A stretch of 64,000 nt of DNA from NCBI GenBank assembly GCA_024742405.1, contig JANSYP010000011.1, positions 35,091 to 99,090 on the forward strand, given 5' to 3'. The position numbers and the translations under genes were made by a program. Below are positions 44,991 through 53,071 of this stretch, in pieces. Every line of letters begins with the position of its first letter. Position 1 is the stretch's first letter. The notes below the pieces were generated by a model. The model did no database searches and was not told the origin of the DNA. It saw nothing but the letters and a program-made list of their open reading frames with translations. Source of the stretch: Paracoccaceae bacterium. Lineage in GTDB: Bacteria; Pseudomonadota; Alphaproteobacteria; Rhodobacterales; Rhodobacteraceae.

Positions 44991-46724
44991 CTAGTGGGTA
45001 GTCAAAGCTATCGCGTCGATCGGTACGCGACGGATCGCCGAGCTTTCAACCGATTTGGCATAAACGAACTCAATTTGATCATGGTTTCGCCTAATTTGTT
45101 GTGCGTCCCCACCAAACATGTTAAACTTTGTCGAAAAGGTCGACCAACCTTTCTCCGCATCGCTATACTGCCAATGTCCATAATTCACACAGTCAAGCAT
45201 TAGCTCACGTTCGACGTTGTTTACGTTAAGCTGTCGAACAAAGCTCAGTAGCGTCCATGCTACGGCATCCAATATCCGAACATCTCTTACACCTGAGACG
45301 TTAGCAAATCGATCATGTCCCTGTGCTTCAATGTGGGACAAGAGGTGCTCAGACAAACTGTCTCCCAGACAGTCTGCCGCGACTGTGAAAAACTCTTGAA
45401 ACTTACTAGATATTGCCATGACAGAATACAGTCTGATGTATGTTTCTCGCTCAATATGCCGACTGTGAATATAGTAGAAACTAGCAAAAATTTCTGAATC
45501 TTGCTCAATCTGTTCTAATTCCCAATCTGTTAAATTACTCACAGATGTAATATCAGCGATAAAGAAATCAAGTTTTAGATTGTCAAAGTGTGAGCGCGTC
45601 ATTTCGGTTTCGGAGAGTGGCGAAAGAAGATGAACTTGAGCCGAACGTATCTGCTTGTCTCCAAATCGCACCCGCAGAAACATTTTAACAGTTTCCAAAA
45701 GGTCCAACCTTGTCTCTTCTGGAAACCCAATAACAAATGAAGCGGTTACCTCAATCCCCATATCATAGGTAACGTCAATGATCTTCTCCGCGTTCTTTAT
45801 GTCAAGATTCTTTCTTATCTTTTTTTGAACGCCACTGGACGCGCTCTCAATTCCATAAAAAACTGCCGCCATCCCAGCATTTCTCATTAGTTCCAAGAGC
45901 TCAAAGTGAACGCGATCGGTGCGAGCGCTACAGCCCCAGCGAATCTCTAACCTTTCCGCAATCAAAGCTTCGCAAATTTCGCGAACAAGTTTCTCGTTCG
46001 TAGTGAACATATCATGGTTAAAGTCAAAATACAGTCGCCCATATTCGTGTTTTAGACGCTTAATGTTCGACACAATCGCTCTTGCAGATTTCATTCTAAA
46101 CCGACGGCTAAAAAAATTGTTTGTAGAGCAGAATGTGCAGGCGTAGGGGCATCCTCTACCAACTTCGAACGACATCATCTTGTTTCCCAGAGCCTGTGGA
46201 TAAGTCGAATAGTCGGGAAACTCAATATCTTCAATGTCAATCAGTGGTGCGAATAGCGGTCCCGCGAAACACGAATCATCTCTCCAGAGAATTCCCGGTC
46301 TAGATCGCCGGCCTCCTTCTATTATATCGGTGGCTAAATGGTCTACTACGCTTTCAGCTTCGCCGGCAACCACACAATCAATGAATGAGAATTTGGACAA
46401 TAGTTTAGATGCACAAGACGAGGCCTGCGGACCACCTAATATTATCGGAACGTTCGGCAATTGCTCTTTGAAGAATCGAGCCACGTTTAGGGTCCTGGGA
46501 AATGTATTACACATTGTGGACATACCAACAAAACAAGGCTGTCGCTTAGCCAGCCGATCAATGTAGCCCTTTATTTCTTCGTTTGTAGGGGTGTTTACCG
46601 GTAGGTCCTCAATAGTGCAATCAATGTTATGATTGCCGGCCAAAATCGTTGCGATATTCATCAATCCTAAAGGATATCCGGGTTGAAAATCGTGGCTTGT
46701 TGAATTTATCAATAGCGCGTGCAT
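44991..46724 (-). CDS. B12-binding-domain radical SAM enzyme
   Basis: 577 residues. Residues about 1-140 form a cobalamin-binding-like Rossmann domain (GYPLGLMNIATIL, PIILGGPQASS, DCVVAGEAESVVDHL). The radical SAM core follows, with the cluster motif C192-PYA-C196-TF-C199 in GRGCPYACTFCST, then FYGIESASSGVQKKIRK and ASFVIGFPEET. A C-terminal domain of about 180 residues is unassigned. No DxHxxG cobalamin-ligand motif is evident, so B12 may bind base-off without a histidine, or not at all. Such enzymes methylate or rearrange unreactive carbons. It sits in the peptide cluster between rSAM and UPF0489 genes. Confidence 0.85.
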   Translation of the reverse strand: MHALLINSTSHDFQPGYPLGLMNIATILAGNHNIDCTIEDLPVNTPTNEEIKGYIDRLAKRQPCFVGMSTMCNTFPRTLNVARFFKEQLPNVPIILGGPQASSCASKLLSKFSFIDCVVAGEAESVVDHLATDIIEGGRRSRPGILWRDDSCFAGPLFAPLIDIEDIEFPDYSTYPQALGNKMMSFEVGRGCPYACTFCSTNNFFSRRFRMKSARAIVSNIKRLKHEYGRLYFDFNHDMFTTNEKLVREICEALIAERLEIRWGCSARTDRVHFELLELMRNAGMAAVFYGIESASSGVQKKIRKNLDIKNAEKIIDVTYDMGIEVTASFVIGFPEETRLDLLETVKMFLRVRFGDKQIRSAQVHLLSPLSETEMTRSHFDNLKLDFFIADITSVSNLTDWELEQIEQDSEIFASFYYIHSRHIERETYIRLYSVMAISSKFQEFFTVAADCLGDSLSEHLLSHIEAQGHDRFANVSGVRDVRILDAVAWTLLSFVRQLNVNNVERELMLDCVNYGHWQYSDAEKGWSTFSTKFNMFGGDAQQIRRNHDQIEFVYAKSVESSAIRRVPIDAIALTTH

Positions 46725-46726
46725 TT

Positions 46727-47701
46727 TTACAGTTCACCATAAAAAAGCGCACGAAGGGCGCGAACTCTTGGCGATCTAGATTCAGCATATGAAATTGACT
46801 TGCTTGAACTCTCTTTGTTGCGGAACATCAAACGACAAGAACCGCAGGGAGAGCGTGCCAAAACCTCTTCCTCCCCAACCTTCTCCGTGACTAAGTTGGC
46901 ATCTCGAACGATTTTTCTTGGACCGATCGTTCGTATTGCTTGAAGAACGATGTTTTTACTCGATCTCGCAAAAATCTCAGAAATCGGAGTGGTATAGGCA
47001 TTTCCAAGAAGAAGGGGGTTTGGGTCCGGAAGGTAAAATGCCTCTCCACAACAACCATAAACGTTCCCATCGGGCCGGACCGTTTTGACCGATGCAGTGA
47101 GACAGGGTTCGTCGAGATCATGTACTGGCATGAGGTCATTTAGCAGATTTGATGCTCGTCCGATCGCCATAAGGCCTGAGAATCGAACGTTTTCTGCAAG
47201 TTCTGAGCCATAGAGGCCAAGGCCCTTGAGAATTTCAGATTCGTCCTCATCTGCACAGATTGTGTACCGCAATAGTGCAAACATCCCCTTTTCAGTGGCG
47301 CTCCGAAGCACTTTCAATGGAACAGATGGCTCAATAAAAGGAGCATGAAACCGGTCATAGCTTATTCCTAGCACATGACAATCCGAAAAAGTTTCGAGGA
47401 AATTCTCGAGACCTACTTCGACTTGAGCCCAAGTAGCGTTTGTCGTAATTGAATAAGCGAGTCCGATTTCCCTACATCGGTTGACCCCCTCCATTAATAG
47501 ATCTAGCCGAGTAGTGACTTCGCCGCCAGTAAAGCAAATCATCGCATCCTCGCGATAATCTTTTACGCTATCAATTACTTTGATCAGGTCCTCAATTGTG
47601 AATGAGTTCTTCGTCTTGGGGGACGAATTGGTGCAACAATGCTTGCATGCAATATTACACTCTTCGGTCAGTTGGATACCGATTCTGGCAATGTCTACCA
47701 C
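46727..47701 (-). CDS. Radical SAM peptide maturase with SPASM/twitch-like C-terminus
   Basis: 324 residues. The cluster motif C15-NIA-C19-KH-C22 is at the N-terminus, followed by ICFTGGEVTTRLDLL and the SAM-binding strand pattern. Cysteines in the C-terminal part (EPCLTAS, VYGCCGEAF, SPCGSCRLMF) suggest at least one auxiliary Fe-S cluster. It lies 24 bases after the precursor-like peptide gene and two bases before the B12-type enzyme. Possible chemistry: epimerisation, thioether or C-C crosslinking; the sequence does not decide which. Confidence 0.85.
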   Translation of the reverse strand: MVDIARIGIQLTEECNIACKHCCTNSSPKTKNSFTIEDLIKVIDSVKDYREDAMICFTGGEVTTRLDLLMEGVNRCREIGLAYSITTNATWAQVEVGLENFLETFSDCHVLGISYDRFHAPFIEPSVPLKVLRSATEKGMFALLRYTICADEDESEILKGLGLYGSELAENVRFSGLMAIGRASNLLNDLMPVHDLDEPCLTASVKTVRPDGNVYGCCGEAFYLPDPNPLLLGNAYTTPISEIFARSSKNIVLQAIRTIGPRKIVRDANLVTEKVGEEEVLARSPCGSCRLMFRNKESSSKSISYAESRSPRVRALRALFYGEL

Positions 47702-47725
47702 CGGAGATGCTCAAGCGTTAGTTAG

Positions 47726-47956
47726 TCAGGTGATTGTTACTGAGTGAACACGGACGCCCGCCAACTCTAAATCTCTAGCGATACCTAAGTCCGTTGAGTC
47801 AATCATGTCTAGGTCGATACTTCGAATTGCGTCAATTTCAGTATCTGACAAAGTGAATGCTTCAAGTGCTAAATCTTTATTTGTAGAAAAAGACTCCCGA
47901 AAGTTGTCGTCTGACAATAGTAGTCCTATCACCTTGCGTACATCGTCTTTCGTCAT
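47726..47956 (-). CDS. Putative RiPP precursor peptide, Os1348/NHLP-leader-like
   Basis: 76 residues. Residues about 4-48 (DDVRKVIGLLLSDDNFRESF, LALEAFTLSDTEIDAIRSID) match the style of Os1348-type nitrile-hydratase-like leader peptides: a helix, a FRESF-like turn, then LSDTE. The last 15-16 residues (RDLELAGVRVHSVTIT) are different in character, beta-branched and rich in Val/Thr/Ser, and contain Arg61, Arg69 and His71, so they look like a core peptide. No double-glycine site; the leader end is uncertain. It is the first gene of the four-gene reverse-strand operon. Assignment is by pattern and context. Confidence 0.75.
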   Translation of the reverse strand: MTKDDVRKVIGLLLSDDNFRESFSTNKDLALEAFTLSDTEIDAIRSIDLDMIDSTDLGIARDLELAGVRVHSVTIT

Positions 47957-48112
47957 TACCAGCCTCCATTAAATTCTCTGAAGTCGTACGAAAATTGATA
48001 TCAGAACCGATTGATTCTCTCAAACTAAAATAATACTCCGCATTGCCCGGTCGGTACCTATGTCCTTCCGCCCTAAGACCAGGTCATTAAACTGGTTGAG
48101 AGAGAGGAGTTA
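47957..48112. promoter_or_regulatory. Promoter region of the reverse-strand RiPP operon
   Basis: About 155 bases between the precursor gene and the IS element. A+T-rich near 48000-48030 (CTCAAACTAAAATAATACTCC). The precursor's ribosome site is GGAGGCTGG just upstream of its ATG (minus strand). The IS insertion at 48113 limits the upstream control region. Confidence 0.4.
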
Positions 48113-48944
48113 GGGTCAGGATGCATTGATTTTCAACGCGCTGCGTGATTCACGGCCCGGAAAACGGAGCGGTGACATGAGCGACCTTTACTGGCTGACG
48201 GACGAGCAGATGGCCAAGCTATCCCCTTTCTTCCCAAAGTCGCATGGCAAGCCACGCGTCGATGATAGGCGGGTGTTGAGTGGGATAGTCTTCATCAACC
48301 GCAACGGGGTGCGCTGGCGAGCCGCTCCCGAAGCCTACGGTCCGCACAAGACGCTCTACGGCCGGTGGAAGCGTTGGAGCGAGTAAGGCATCATCGCGCG
48401 GATGAAGGTCGGCCTGTCTGCCGAACACGGCGAGAAAAAGACTGCAATGATCGACGCAACCTACCTGAAGGCACACCGCACCGCGACCAGCATGGCCGCG
48501 AAAAAGGGGGGCGTGGACGCCTGATCGGTCGAACGAAGGGCGGCATGAACACCGAACTCCATGCCATCTGTGACAGCCTGGGGCGGCCGCTGAGCTTGTT
48601 TGTGACCGCTGGACAGGTCAGCGACTACATCGGTGCGCGGGCGCTGCTCAGCAGCGTGCCAAACGTCGACTGGCTGCTCGGAGATCGTGGCTATGACGCC
48701 GACTGGTTCAGGGACGCGTTGAAAGGCAAAGGGATACACCCGTGCATCCCCGGCAGAAAGCAACGCAAGACCCCCGTCAAATACCAAAGGCGCCGATACA
48801 AACGGCGTAACCGCATCGAGATCATGTTCGGCCGGCTCAAGGACTGGCGGCGTGTGGCGACACGCTATGATCGCTGTCCCAAGGTCTTCCTCTCAGCCAT
48901 CGCACTGGCCGCAACCGTGATCTATTGGTTATGAATCCTGACCC
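48113..48944 (+). mobile_element. IS5-family (IS427-type) insertion sequence
   Basis: 832 bases bounded by 10-bp perfect inverted repeats GGGTCAGGAT (48113-48122) and ATCCTGACCC (48935-48944), which continue imperfectly with CAT. A TA dinucleotide flanks both ends, a probable target duplication. Size and transposase motifs fit the IS427 group. It is inserted between the two divergent peptide-modification operons. Confidence 0.9.
48177..48934 (+). pseudogene. IS427-type transposase, interrupted by a stop and a frame change
   Basis: ATG 48177 is preceded by CGGAG. The first part (MSDLYWLTDEQMAKL ... KTLYGRWKRWSE) ends at TAA 48384-48386. The same frame continues as GIIARMKVGL... to a stop after the A/G run near 48505-48517. 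The rest (RGRLIGRTKGGMNTEL ... DWLLGDRGYDADWFR ... NRIEIMFGRLKDWRR) is in another frame. The frame change at the A5G6 run may be the programmed frameshift of this group, but the TAA (a lysine codon is usual) is a true nonsense mutation. Probably inactive. Confidence 0.85.
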
Positions 48945-49036
48945 TAGACGATCTAATGTAGTGTTGATGCTAAAGCGGTGATAAGTGTAGTGGGCAACTT
49001 TAGTAACTAGGTACAGCAAGAAAAGGAAGGAAGACT

Positions 49037-49228
49037 ATGCCTCAACCAAGGATTTTATACGGAGTGATGTTAAAAGATGTACTCGCAAATTCAGATCCTG
49101 ACGAGATGCGCGCATTTCTTCTAGTGAGCAGCAAAATGCTCGCGGAAGCTGGCGATGACTTTGATGGTCCAGAAGCGGAGGAGTGGCGAGCCGCGCACGA
49201 AGAGTTAGCGCGAGCGATTGCTGAGTGA
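49037..49228 (+). CDS. DUF1843-like small peptide, putative substrate of the adjacent radical SAM enzyme
   Basis: 63 residues; ATG 49037 is preceded by AAGGAAGG. The segment YGVMLKDVLANSDPDEMRAFLLVSSKML fits the DUF1843 pattern (YG-x(4)-DA/DV-IAxGDLxxMKxLL), with SDPDEM in place of the GDL motif. Short DUF1843 peptides are frequently encoded beside radical SAM/SPASM maturases, as here. The C-terminus is acidic and Ala/Glu-rich. It is 170 bases upstream of the radical SAM gene. Confidence 0.65.
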   Translation: MPQPRILYGVMLKDVLANSDPDEMRAFLLVSSKMLAEAGDDFDGPEAEEWRAAHEELARAIAE

Positions 49229-49397
49229 AGTGGTGTGAAATTGAGGGCACCAATATCTTACAATCTAGCATGAAGTCGTTCTCGGCTGTAGCGCCTTGTA
49301 GTTTTTGTAGTGTTTTTACTGGTCAGCCTTACTTCAAGGGCGGGCATTCAGTACTAAGCGACTTCACAATACGAAACGACTTCAAATGAGGAATTAA
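49229..49397 (+). promoter_or_regulatory. Leader between small peptide and radical SAM/SPASM gene with alternative stem-loops
   Basis: TGAAGTCGTT (49271-49280) is perfectly complementary to AACGACTTCA (49375-49384), which ends just before the GAGG ribosome site at 49388. A shorter complementary copy, CGACTTCA (49359-49366), offers an alternative pairing. This may attenuate or tune expression of the enzyme relative to the peptide. Confidence 0.35.
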
Positions 49398-50594
49398 ATG
49401 CCGACCGCGAAAGAGAGTGAGTTGGTCCGTCTCATCGACGACTTTGACCAGACCGCAGCAGTTCCTGTTTATGTTGTTTGGGAGCTAACTCTCGCTTGTA
49501 ATTTGAAATGCACTCATTGTGGTTCTAGGGCCGGTTTTAAGCGGACGGAGGAACTTACGACTTCGGAGAGCATTTCTTTAGTTGAGCAAATGGCGCAACT
49601 CGGAACGCGTGAGATTACACTTATTGGAGGTGAGGCATTTATACGACGTGACTGGTTGAAGATCATATCGGCCATCAACCGAAACGGAATGCGATGTTCG
49701 CTACAAACTGGCGCTTATAAGTTATCGGAAGCGGCGATTTCTGCGGCAGTAAGCGCCGGACTGTCGGAAATTGGAGTATCTATCGATGGAATGGAAGATT
49801 TACATGATCGATTGCGCGGCGTAGACGGATCGTTTCAAAGTGCAATCAGCGCAATTGATGCATGCGCTAGGCTTGGGGTAAGTGTTAGCGTTAACACGCA
49901 AATTACATCGGAAACGGTCCCCGATCTTGAGCCGCTAATGAACAAAATTTCAGATCACGGAGTTAGGTATTGGCAAGTTCAACTAACCGTTCCAATGGGC
50001 AACGCAGTGGACAATTGTCACTTGATAATCCAGCCGTACGATCTGCTGACACTAATGCCAATTCTTGCTGATCTGTATAAAGCAGGCAGGAGTAAAGGAT
50101 TGTTGTTGGTTCCTGGAAATAATGTCGGGTACTTTGGTCCTTATGAGAGCTTGTGGAGAGGTTCCGACTTATTGGGAGGTCACTATCCAGGTTGTGCTGC
50201 AGGCCATACAGCCCTAGGCATAGAAGCTGATGGCACTATAAAGAGTTGCCCCTCACTACCTAAATTGCGGTACAGCGGCGGAAACATCAGGGACATATCT
50301 CTAGCAGAAGTGTGGAAATCCGCTTCTGCATTTGAAAGAAACCGACGGCCAACCACAGGCGATTTGTGGGGATACTGCAGGGAATGTTACTATTCGTCTG
50401 TTTGCAGAGCCGGCTGCACTTGGATGTCCGACTCGCTTTTTGGCAGACCAGGAAACAATCCATATTGCCACTACAGGGCTTTGATTAAGAAAAAAGAGGG
50501 TGTTCGTGAGAGAGTTACGCTAACTAGGAAAGCGATTAATCAACCGTTTTCTACAGGCATGTTCGAATTGACTGAAGAACCAATAAACGTCTGA
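49398..50594 (+). CDS. Radical SAM/SPASM peptide maturase (GDL-peptide type)
   Basis: 398 residues; ATG 49398 is preceded by GAGG. The cluster motif C34-NLK-C38-TH-C41 lies in ELTLACNLKCTHCGS, followed by EITLIGGEAFIRRDW and IGVSIDGMEDLHD. The C-terminal SPASM domain contains ten or so cysteines (YPGCAAG, KSCPS, YCRECYYSSVCRAGCTW, PYCHYRA), enough for two auxiliary 4Fe-4S clusters. The family modifies ribosomal peptides; proximity to a DUF1843-like peptide suggests that as substrate. Followed by a small zinc-ribbon gene. Confidence 0.88.
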   Translation: MPTAKESELVRLIDDFDQTAAVPVYVVWELTLACNLKCTHCGSRAGFKRTEELTTSESISLVEQMAQLGTREITLIGGEAFIRRDWLKIISAINRNGMRCSLQTGAYKLSEAAISAAVSAGLSEIGVSIDGMEDLHDRLRGVDGSFQSAISAIDACARLGVSVSVNTQITSETVPDLEPLMNKISDHGVRYWQVQLTVPMGNAVDNCHLIIQPYDLLTLMPILADLYKAGRSKGLLLVPGNNVGYFGPYESLWRGSDLLGGHYPGCAAGHTALGIEADGTIKSCPSLPKLRYSGGNIRDISLAEVWKSASAFERNRRPTTGDLWGYCRECYYSSVCRAGCTWMSDSLFGRPGNNPYCHYRALIKKKEGVRERVTLTRKAINQPFSTGMFELTEEPINV

Positions 50595-50641
50595 ATGGGG
50601 CTGTTTGTAATCCCTCTTCATATCAAGTTATCGGCTGAAAG

Positions 50642-50848
50642 GTGTTGGTGGTTGTGGAGAAGAAGTTTAGAGCAACAGATAAACTGATAGTTTGTAAGAG
50701 CTGCACTCAATATATCTACCTTGAGGAAGAGACTTGCCCTCTATGCAATAGTAATCCCAATATTGCGAGCGATGCTTATCTAAAGAGTGATCTCGGATTA
50801 GCCGACGCAAGGGCGAGACTCGAGCGCGCGCTAAAAAAAAGAATGTAG
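50642..50848 (+). CDS. Small zinc-ribbon protein in the radical SAM operon
   Basis: Up to 68 residues. Two CxxC pairs (VCKSC and CPLC, about 20 residues apart) make a zinc ribbon or rubredoxin-like knuckle in the N-terminal half; the C-terminal half is a charged helix (LADARARLERALKKRM). The start is uncertain: GTG 50642, 50648 or 50654 are possible, with AAAGG at 50637-50641 favouring 50648. It is 47 bases after the SPASM enzyme. It might be a carrier, chaperone or second substrate. Confidence 0.55.
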   Translation: MLVVVEKKFRATDKLIVCKSCTQYIYLEEETCPLCNSNPNIASDAYLKSDLGLADARARLERALKKRM

Positions 50849-50917
50849 ATAGGAGTGACGAGACCCCGATGGTGCGGCCACCTCTCGCGTAGTCATCGAG
50901 TTGTTCCTGATCGAAGG

Positions 50918-51121
50918 CTAAATTTGCCGGAACCTCCGCAGAATGGAGGCGAGATCGGCCGGTACGATCGCGTCTGGAGCTTGGGGCTGGTGACCTAGCG
51001 CCGTGTGCGGACGGATGGTGTTGTAGAGTTTCGTCGAACGCTCGATCAGCAGTTTAGCCTCGCTCGGGTAGTTGAAGAGTCCGACGTCCAGCAGCTCGAT
51101 CTTAGCTAGCAAACGCACCAA
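50918..51121 (-). pseudogene. IS3-family transposase C-terminal fragment
   Basis: The translation LLDVGLFNYPSEAKLLIERS, then LYNTIRPHTALGHQPQAPDAIVP, matches the C-terminal end of the rve integrase domain of IS3-type OrfB (consensus HYNxxRPHSALGYRPPAPE). The N-terminal two thirds are missing. It marks the right edge of the A+T-rich cargo. Confidence 0.75.
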
Positions 51122-51457
51122 TCGGGTCTCGTCACGCCATCCACTTCCCGCCGCTCATGCAGCAAAGAACCTTCCGCGTCGTCTTCAGTTGTGGAACTTG
51201 CCCATTGGACTTCTTCGATTGTGTCGCTCTCGGATGTCTTTTCGCTAGGGGCCTGCGGCCCCATCCTCCGTCAAGACCAAGCCCTCCGCAGAGGCTTCGG
51301 GCGTCCGCCGCGGTCTCCCCAACCTTCCTCCCGTTGGTCGTGCAGGTCGGGTGGTTCCCCTCCGCGGCGTCCGGTCTTGACGGCATCCCCCCGCTCATTG
51401 GCGCGGGCCTAGTCCGGTTGCAGGCGCAACCGGGCTTCAAAGAAAGGGAAAAAGCCA
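51122..51457. other. Intergenic region upstream of ardC (336 bases)
   Basis: GC-rich, with several inverted repeats, for example GGGGCCTGCGGCCCC near 51250 and GGTTGCAGGCGCAACC at about 51416-51432. Open frames on both strands look spurious. AAAGGGAAAAAG just before 51458 is the ardC ribosome site. Confidence 0.45.
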
Positions 51458-52366
51458 ATGAAAAAAGATATCTATCAAAACGTGACAGACAAGATCCTTT
51501 CGGATCTCGACCGAGGCGAGCTCACATGGCTGAAGCCGTGGAGCGCAAGCCATATGGAAGGACGTGTCGTGAGACCGCTCCGGCACAACAGCATTCCGTA
51601 TAATGGGATCAACGTCCTGATGCTTTGGGTCGCGATCGTTGAGGCTGGATACACGTCGCCGTTTTGGATGACCTATAAGCAGGCGACAGCGCACGGCGCT
51701 CAGGTTCGGAAGGGAGAGCGCGGCAGTCTGGTGGTCTACGCCAACACCATTACCAAGACGGAAGAGACCTCGGATGGATCCGAAGAAGAACGCAGGATCC
51801 CATTCATGAAGGGCTACACCGTCTTCAATGCCTGCCAGATCGACGGGTTGGACACGCATTTCTACGCGACGCCAGAGCCCAAGGCTTATCCCTCGGGAAG
51901 GATCGGCCATGCGGAGGCTTTCTTTTCTGCAACCGAGGCCGACCTGCGTCATGGCGGGAACAGCGCGCATTACGCTGGAACTTCAGACCATGTGCAGATG
52001 CCGGTCTTTGAGGCCTTTCGGTCTCCAGAAGCCTATTACGCGACGCTGGCGCATGAACTCATCCATTGGACGAAGCACAAAAGCCGACTGGATCGGGATC
52101 TCGGGCGCAAGCGTTGGGGGGATGAAGGCTATGCGCGCGAAGAACTTGTTGCAGAACTCGGTGCCGCCTTTCTCTGTGCTGATCTTATGCTGACACCCGA
52201 ACCGGAACCCGAGCATGCCGCCTATATTCAAAGCTGGCTGAAGGTCTTGAAGAGGGACAAGCGCGCCATTTTTTCGGCTGCAGCCCATGCCCAGAGGGCC
52301 GCGGATTACCTCCACAGCCTGCAACCGCAGGCATCCGAGGCCGATCCGGTTCCCGATGCTGCTTAG
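51458..52366 (+). CDS. ardC: ArdC-like antirestriction protein
   Basis: 302 residues. The N-terminal ssDNA-binding ArdC domain (DIYQNVTDKILSDLDRGELTWLKPW, YNGINVLMLW, YKQATAHGAQVRKGERG) is followed by a zincin-like metallopeptidase domain with HELIHW as the metal motif and REELVAELGAAFL. ArdC proteins protect incoming plasmid DNA from host restriction or aid its establishment. The gene sits beside relaxase and mobC, consistent with a mobilisable element. Confidence 0.93.
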   Translation: MKKDIYQNVTDKILSDLDRGELTWLKPWSASHMEGRVVRPLRHNSIPYNGINVLMLWVAIVEAGYTSPFWMTYKQATAHGAQVRKGERGSLVVYANTITKTEETSDGSEEERRIPFMKGYTVFNACQIDGLDTHFYATPEPKAYPSGRIGHAEAFFSATEADLRHGGNSAHYAGTSDHVQMPVFEAFRSPEAYYATLAHELIHWTKHKSRLDRDLGRKRWGDEGYAREELVAELGAAFLCADLMLTPEPEPEHAAYIQSWLKVLKRDKRAIFSAAAHAQRAADYLHSLQPQASEADPVPDAA

Positions 52367-52385
52367 GGCAAACAAACGTATGCAC

Positions 52386-52416
52386 TCCCGCGGCCCGCCT
52401 CAGGCGGGCCGCGGGA
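52386..52416 (+). terminator. GC-rich hairpin after ardC
   Basis: A 15-bp inverted repeat TCCCGCGGCCCGCCT / AGGCGGGCCGCGGGA is separated by a single base (realistically a three- to five-base loop), 20 bases after the ardC stop. There is no T-run, so termination would be inefficient or the element may have another role. Confidence 0.5.
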
Positions 52417-52832
52417 CGTCTATCAGAATTCCGCCAACACCTAACCTACGGATCGCGCACGTGCTTGCGCGGGCGCGGGGTTAAGCCATGCTCAAGCAAA
52501 GCCCGCATCGAGTCATGATCGGAACGTTCAAACCCTATCCGCAAGACCGTGGCGCATGGCGACAGCCTTCCTGACCGCGAAGGTGTAAAACTGCACCTCC
52601 ATCTAGGATTCGAAAGGCGCTGGCGGCGCGAAAGGGGCCGTACCGCGCCCGGTCGTGTAGGCACGTTCCTTGCCGCAACGTCATAGAGGTCCTGGAACAT
52701 GTGCCGGCGCATCGCTCGAAACCCGGCATAGGATTAGGGCGTCGCATCGGCTGGAAAGCCCGCTTTGACTTGAATGCAGCTGGACCGGATCGGGAGGAAG
52801 ACCCACAGCCGGGCAAACTATCCCCTCAATCC
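52417..52832. other. Intergenic region without a supported gene (416 bases)
   Basis: Frames on both strands are short and lack start signals. Nothing recognised. Confidence 0.4.
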
Positions 52833-53042
52833 TCAGCGGCTGTGGCCGGGCATGGGCTGTTTGTGGGCCGCGCGTCTTTCGCGAAAGAGCTTCTCATCGC
52901 GCGCGCGGTCGCGCCGGGCGTCCTCGCGACGAAACGCTTCTTCCCTTGCTGCGGGGCTTCCCCAGTGAAAGATCCCCAAATCGTCCACGTGCCAGATGAT
53001 GGCGCCCTCATGGAACCCTACGCGTTGTCTGTCGTTTGACAT
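52833..53042 (-). CDS. Small hypothetical protein downstream of the relaxase
   Basis: 69 residues; AGGAAC lies about 11 bases before ATG 53042. Composition: a short aromatic N-terminus (VGFHEGAIIWHVDDLGIFHWG) and a very charged helical end (AAREEAFRREDARRDRARDEKLF). It follows the relaxase gene by 29 bases on the same strand, so it is probably the last gene of the mob operon. Function unknown. Confidence 0.5.
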   Translation of the reverse strand: MSNDRQRVGFHEGAIIWHVDDLGIFHWGSPAAREEAFRREDARRDRARDEKLFRERRAAHKQPMPGHSR

Positions 53043-53071
53043 CGGTGATGTTCCTTTCTGTTGGTGTTGGG

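Noticed and set aside
51132..51458. Reverse open frame upstream of ardC
   Set aside because: Composition is typical of a GC-rich shadow and there is no ribosome site; the mirrored plus-strand frame is equally unconvincing.
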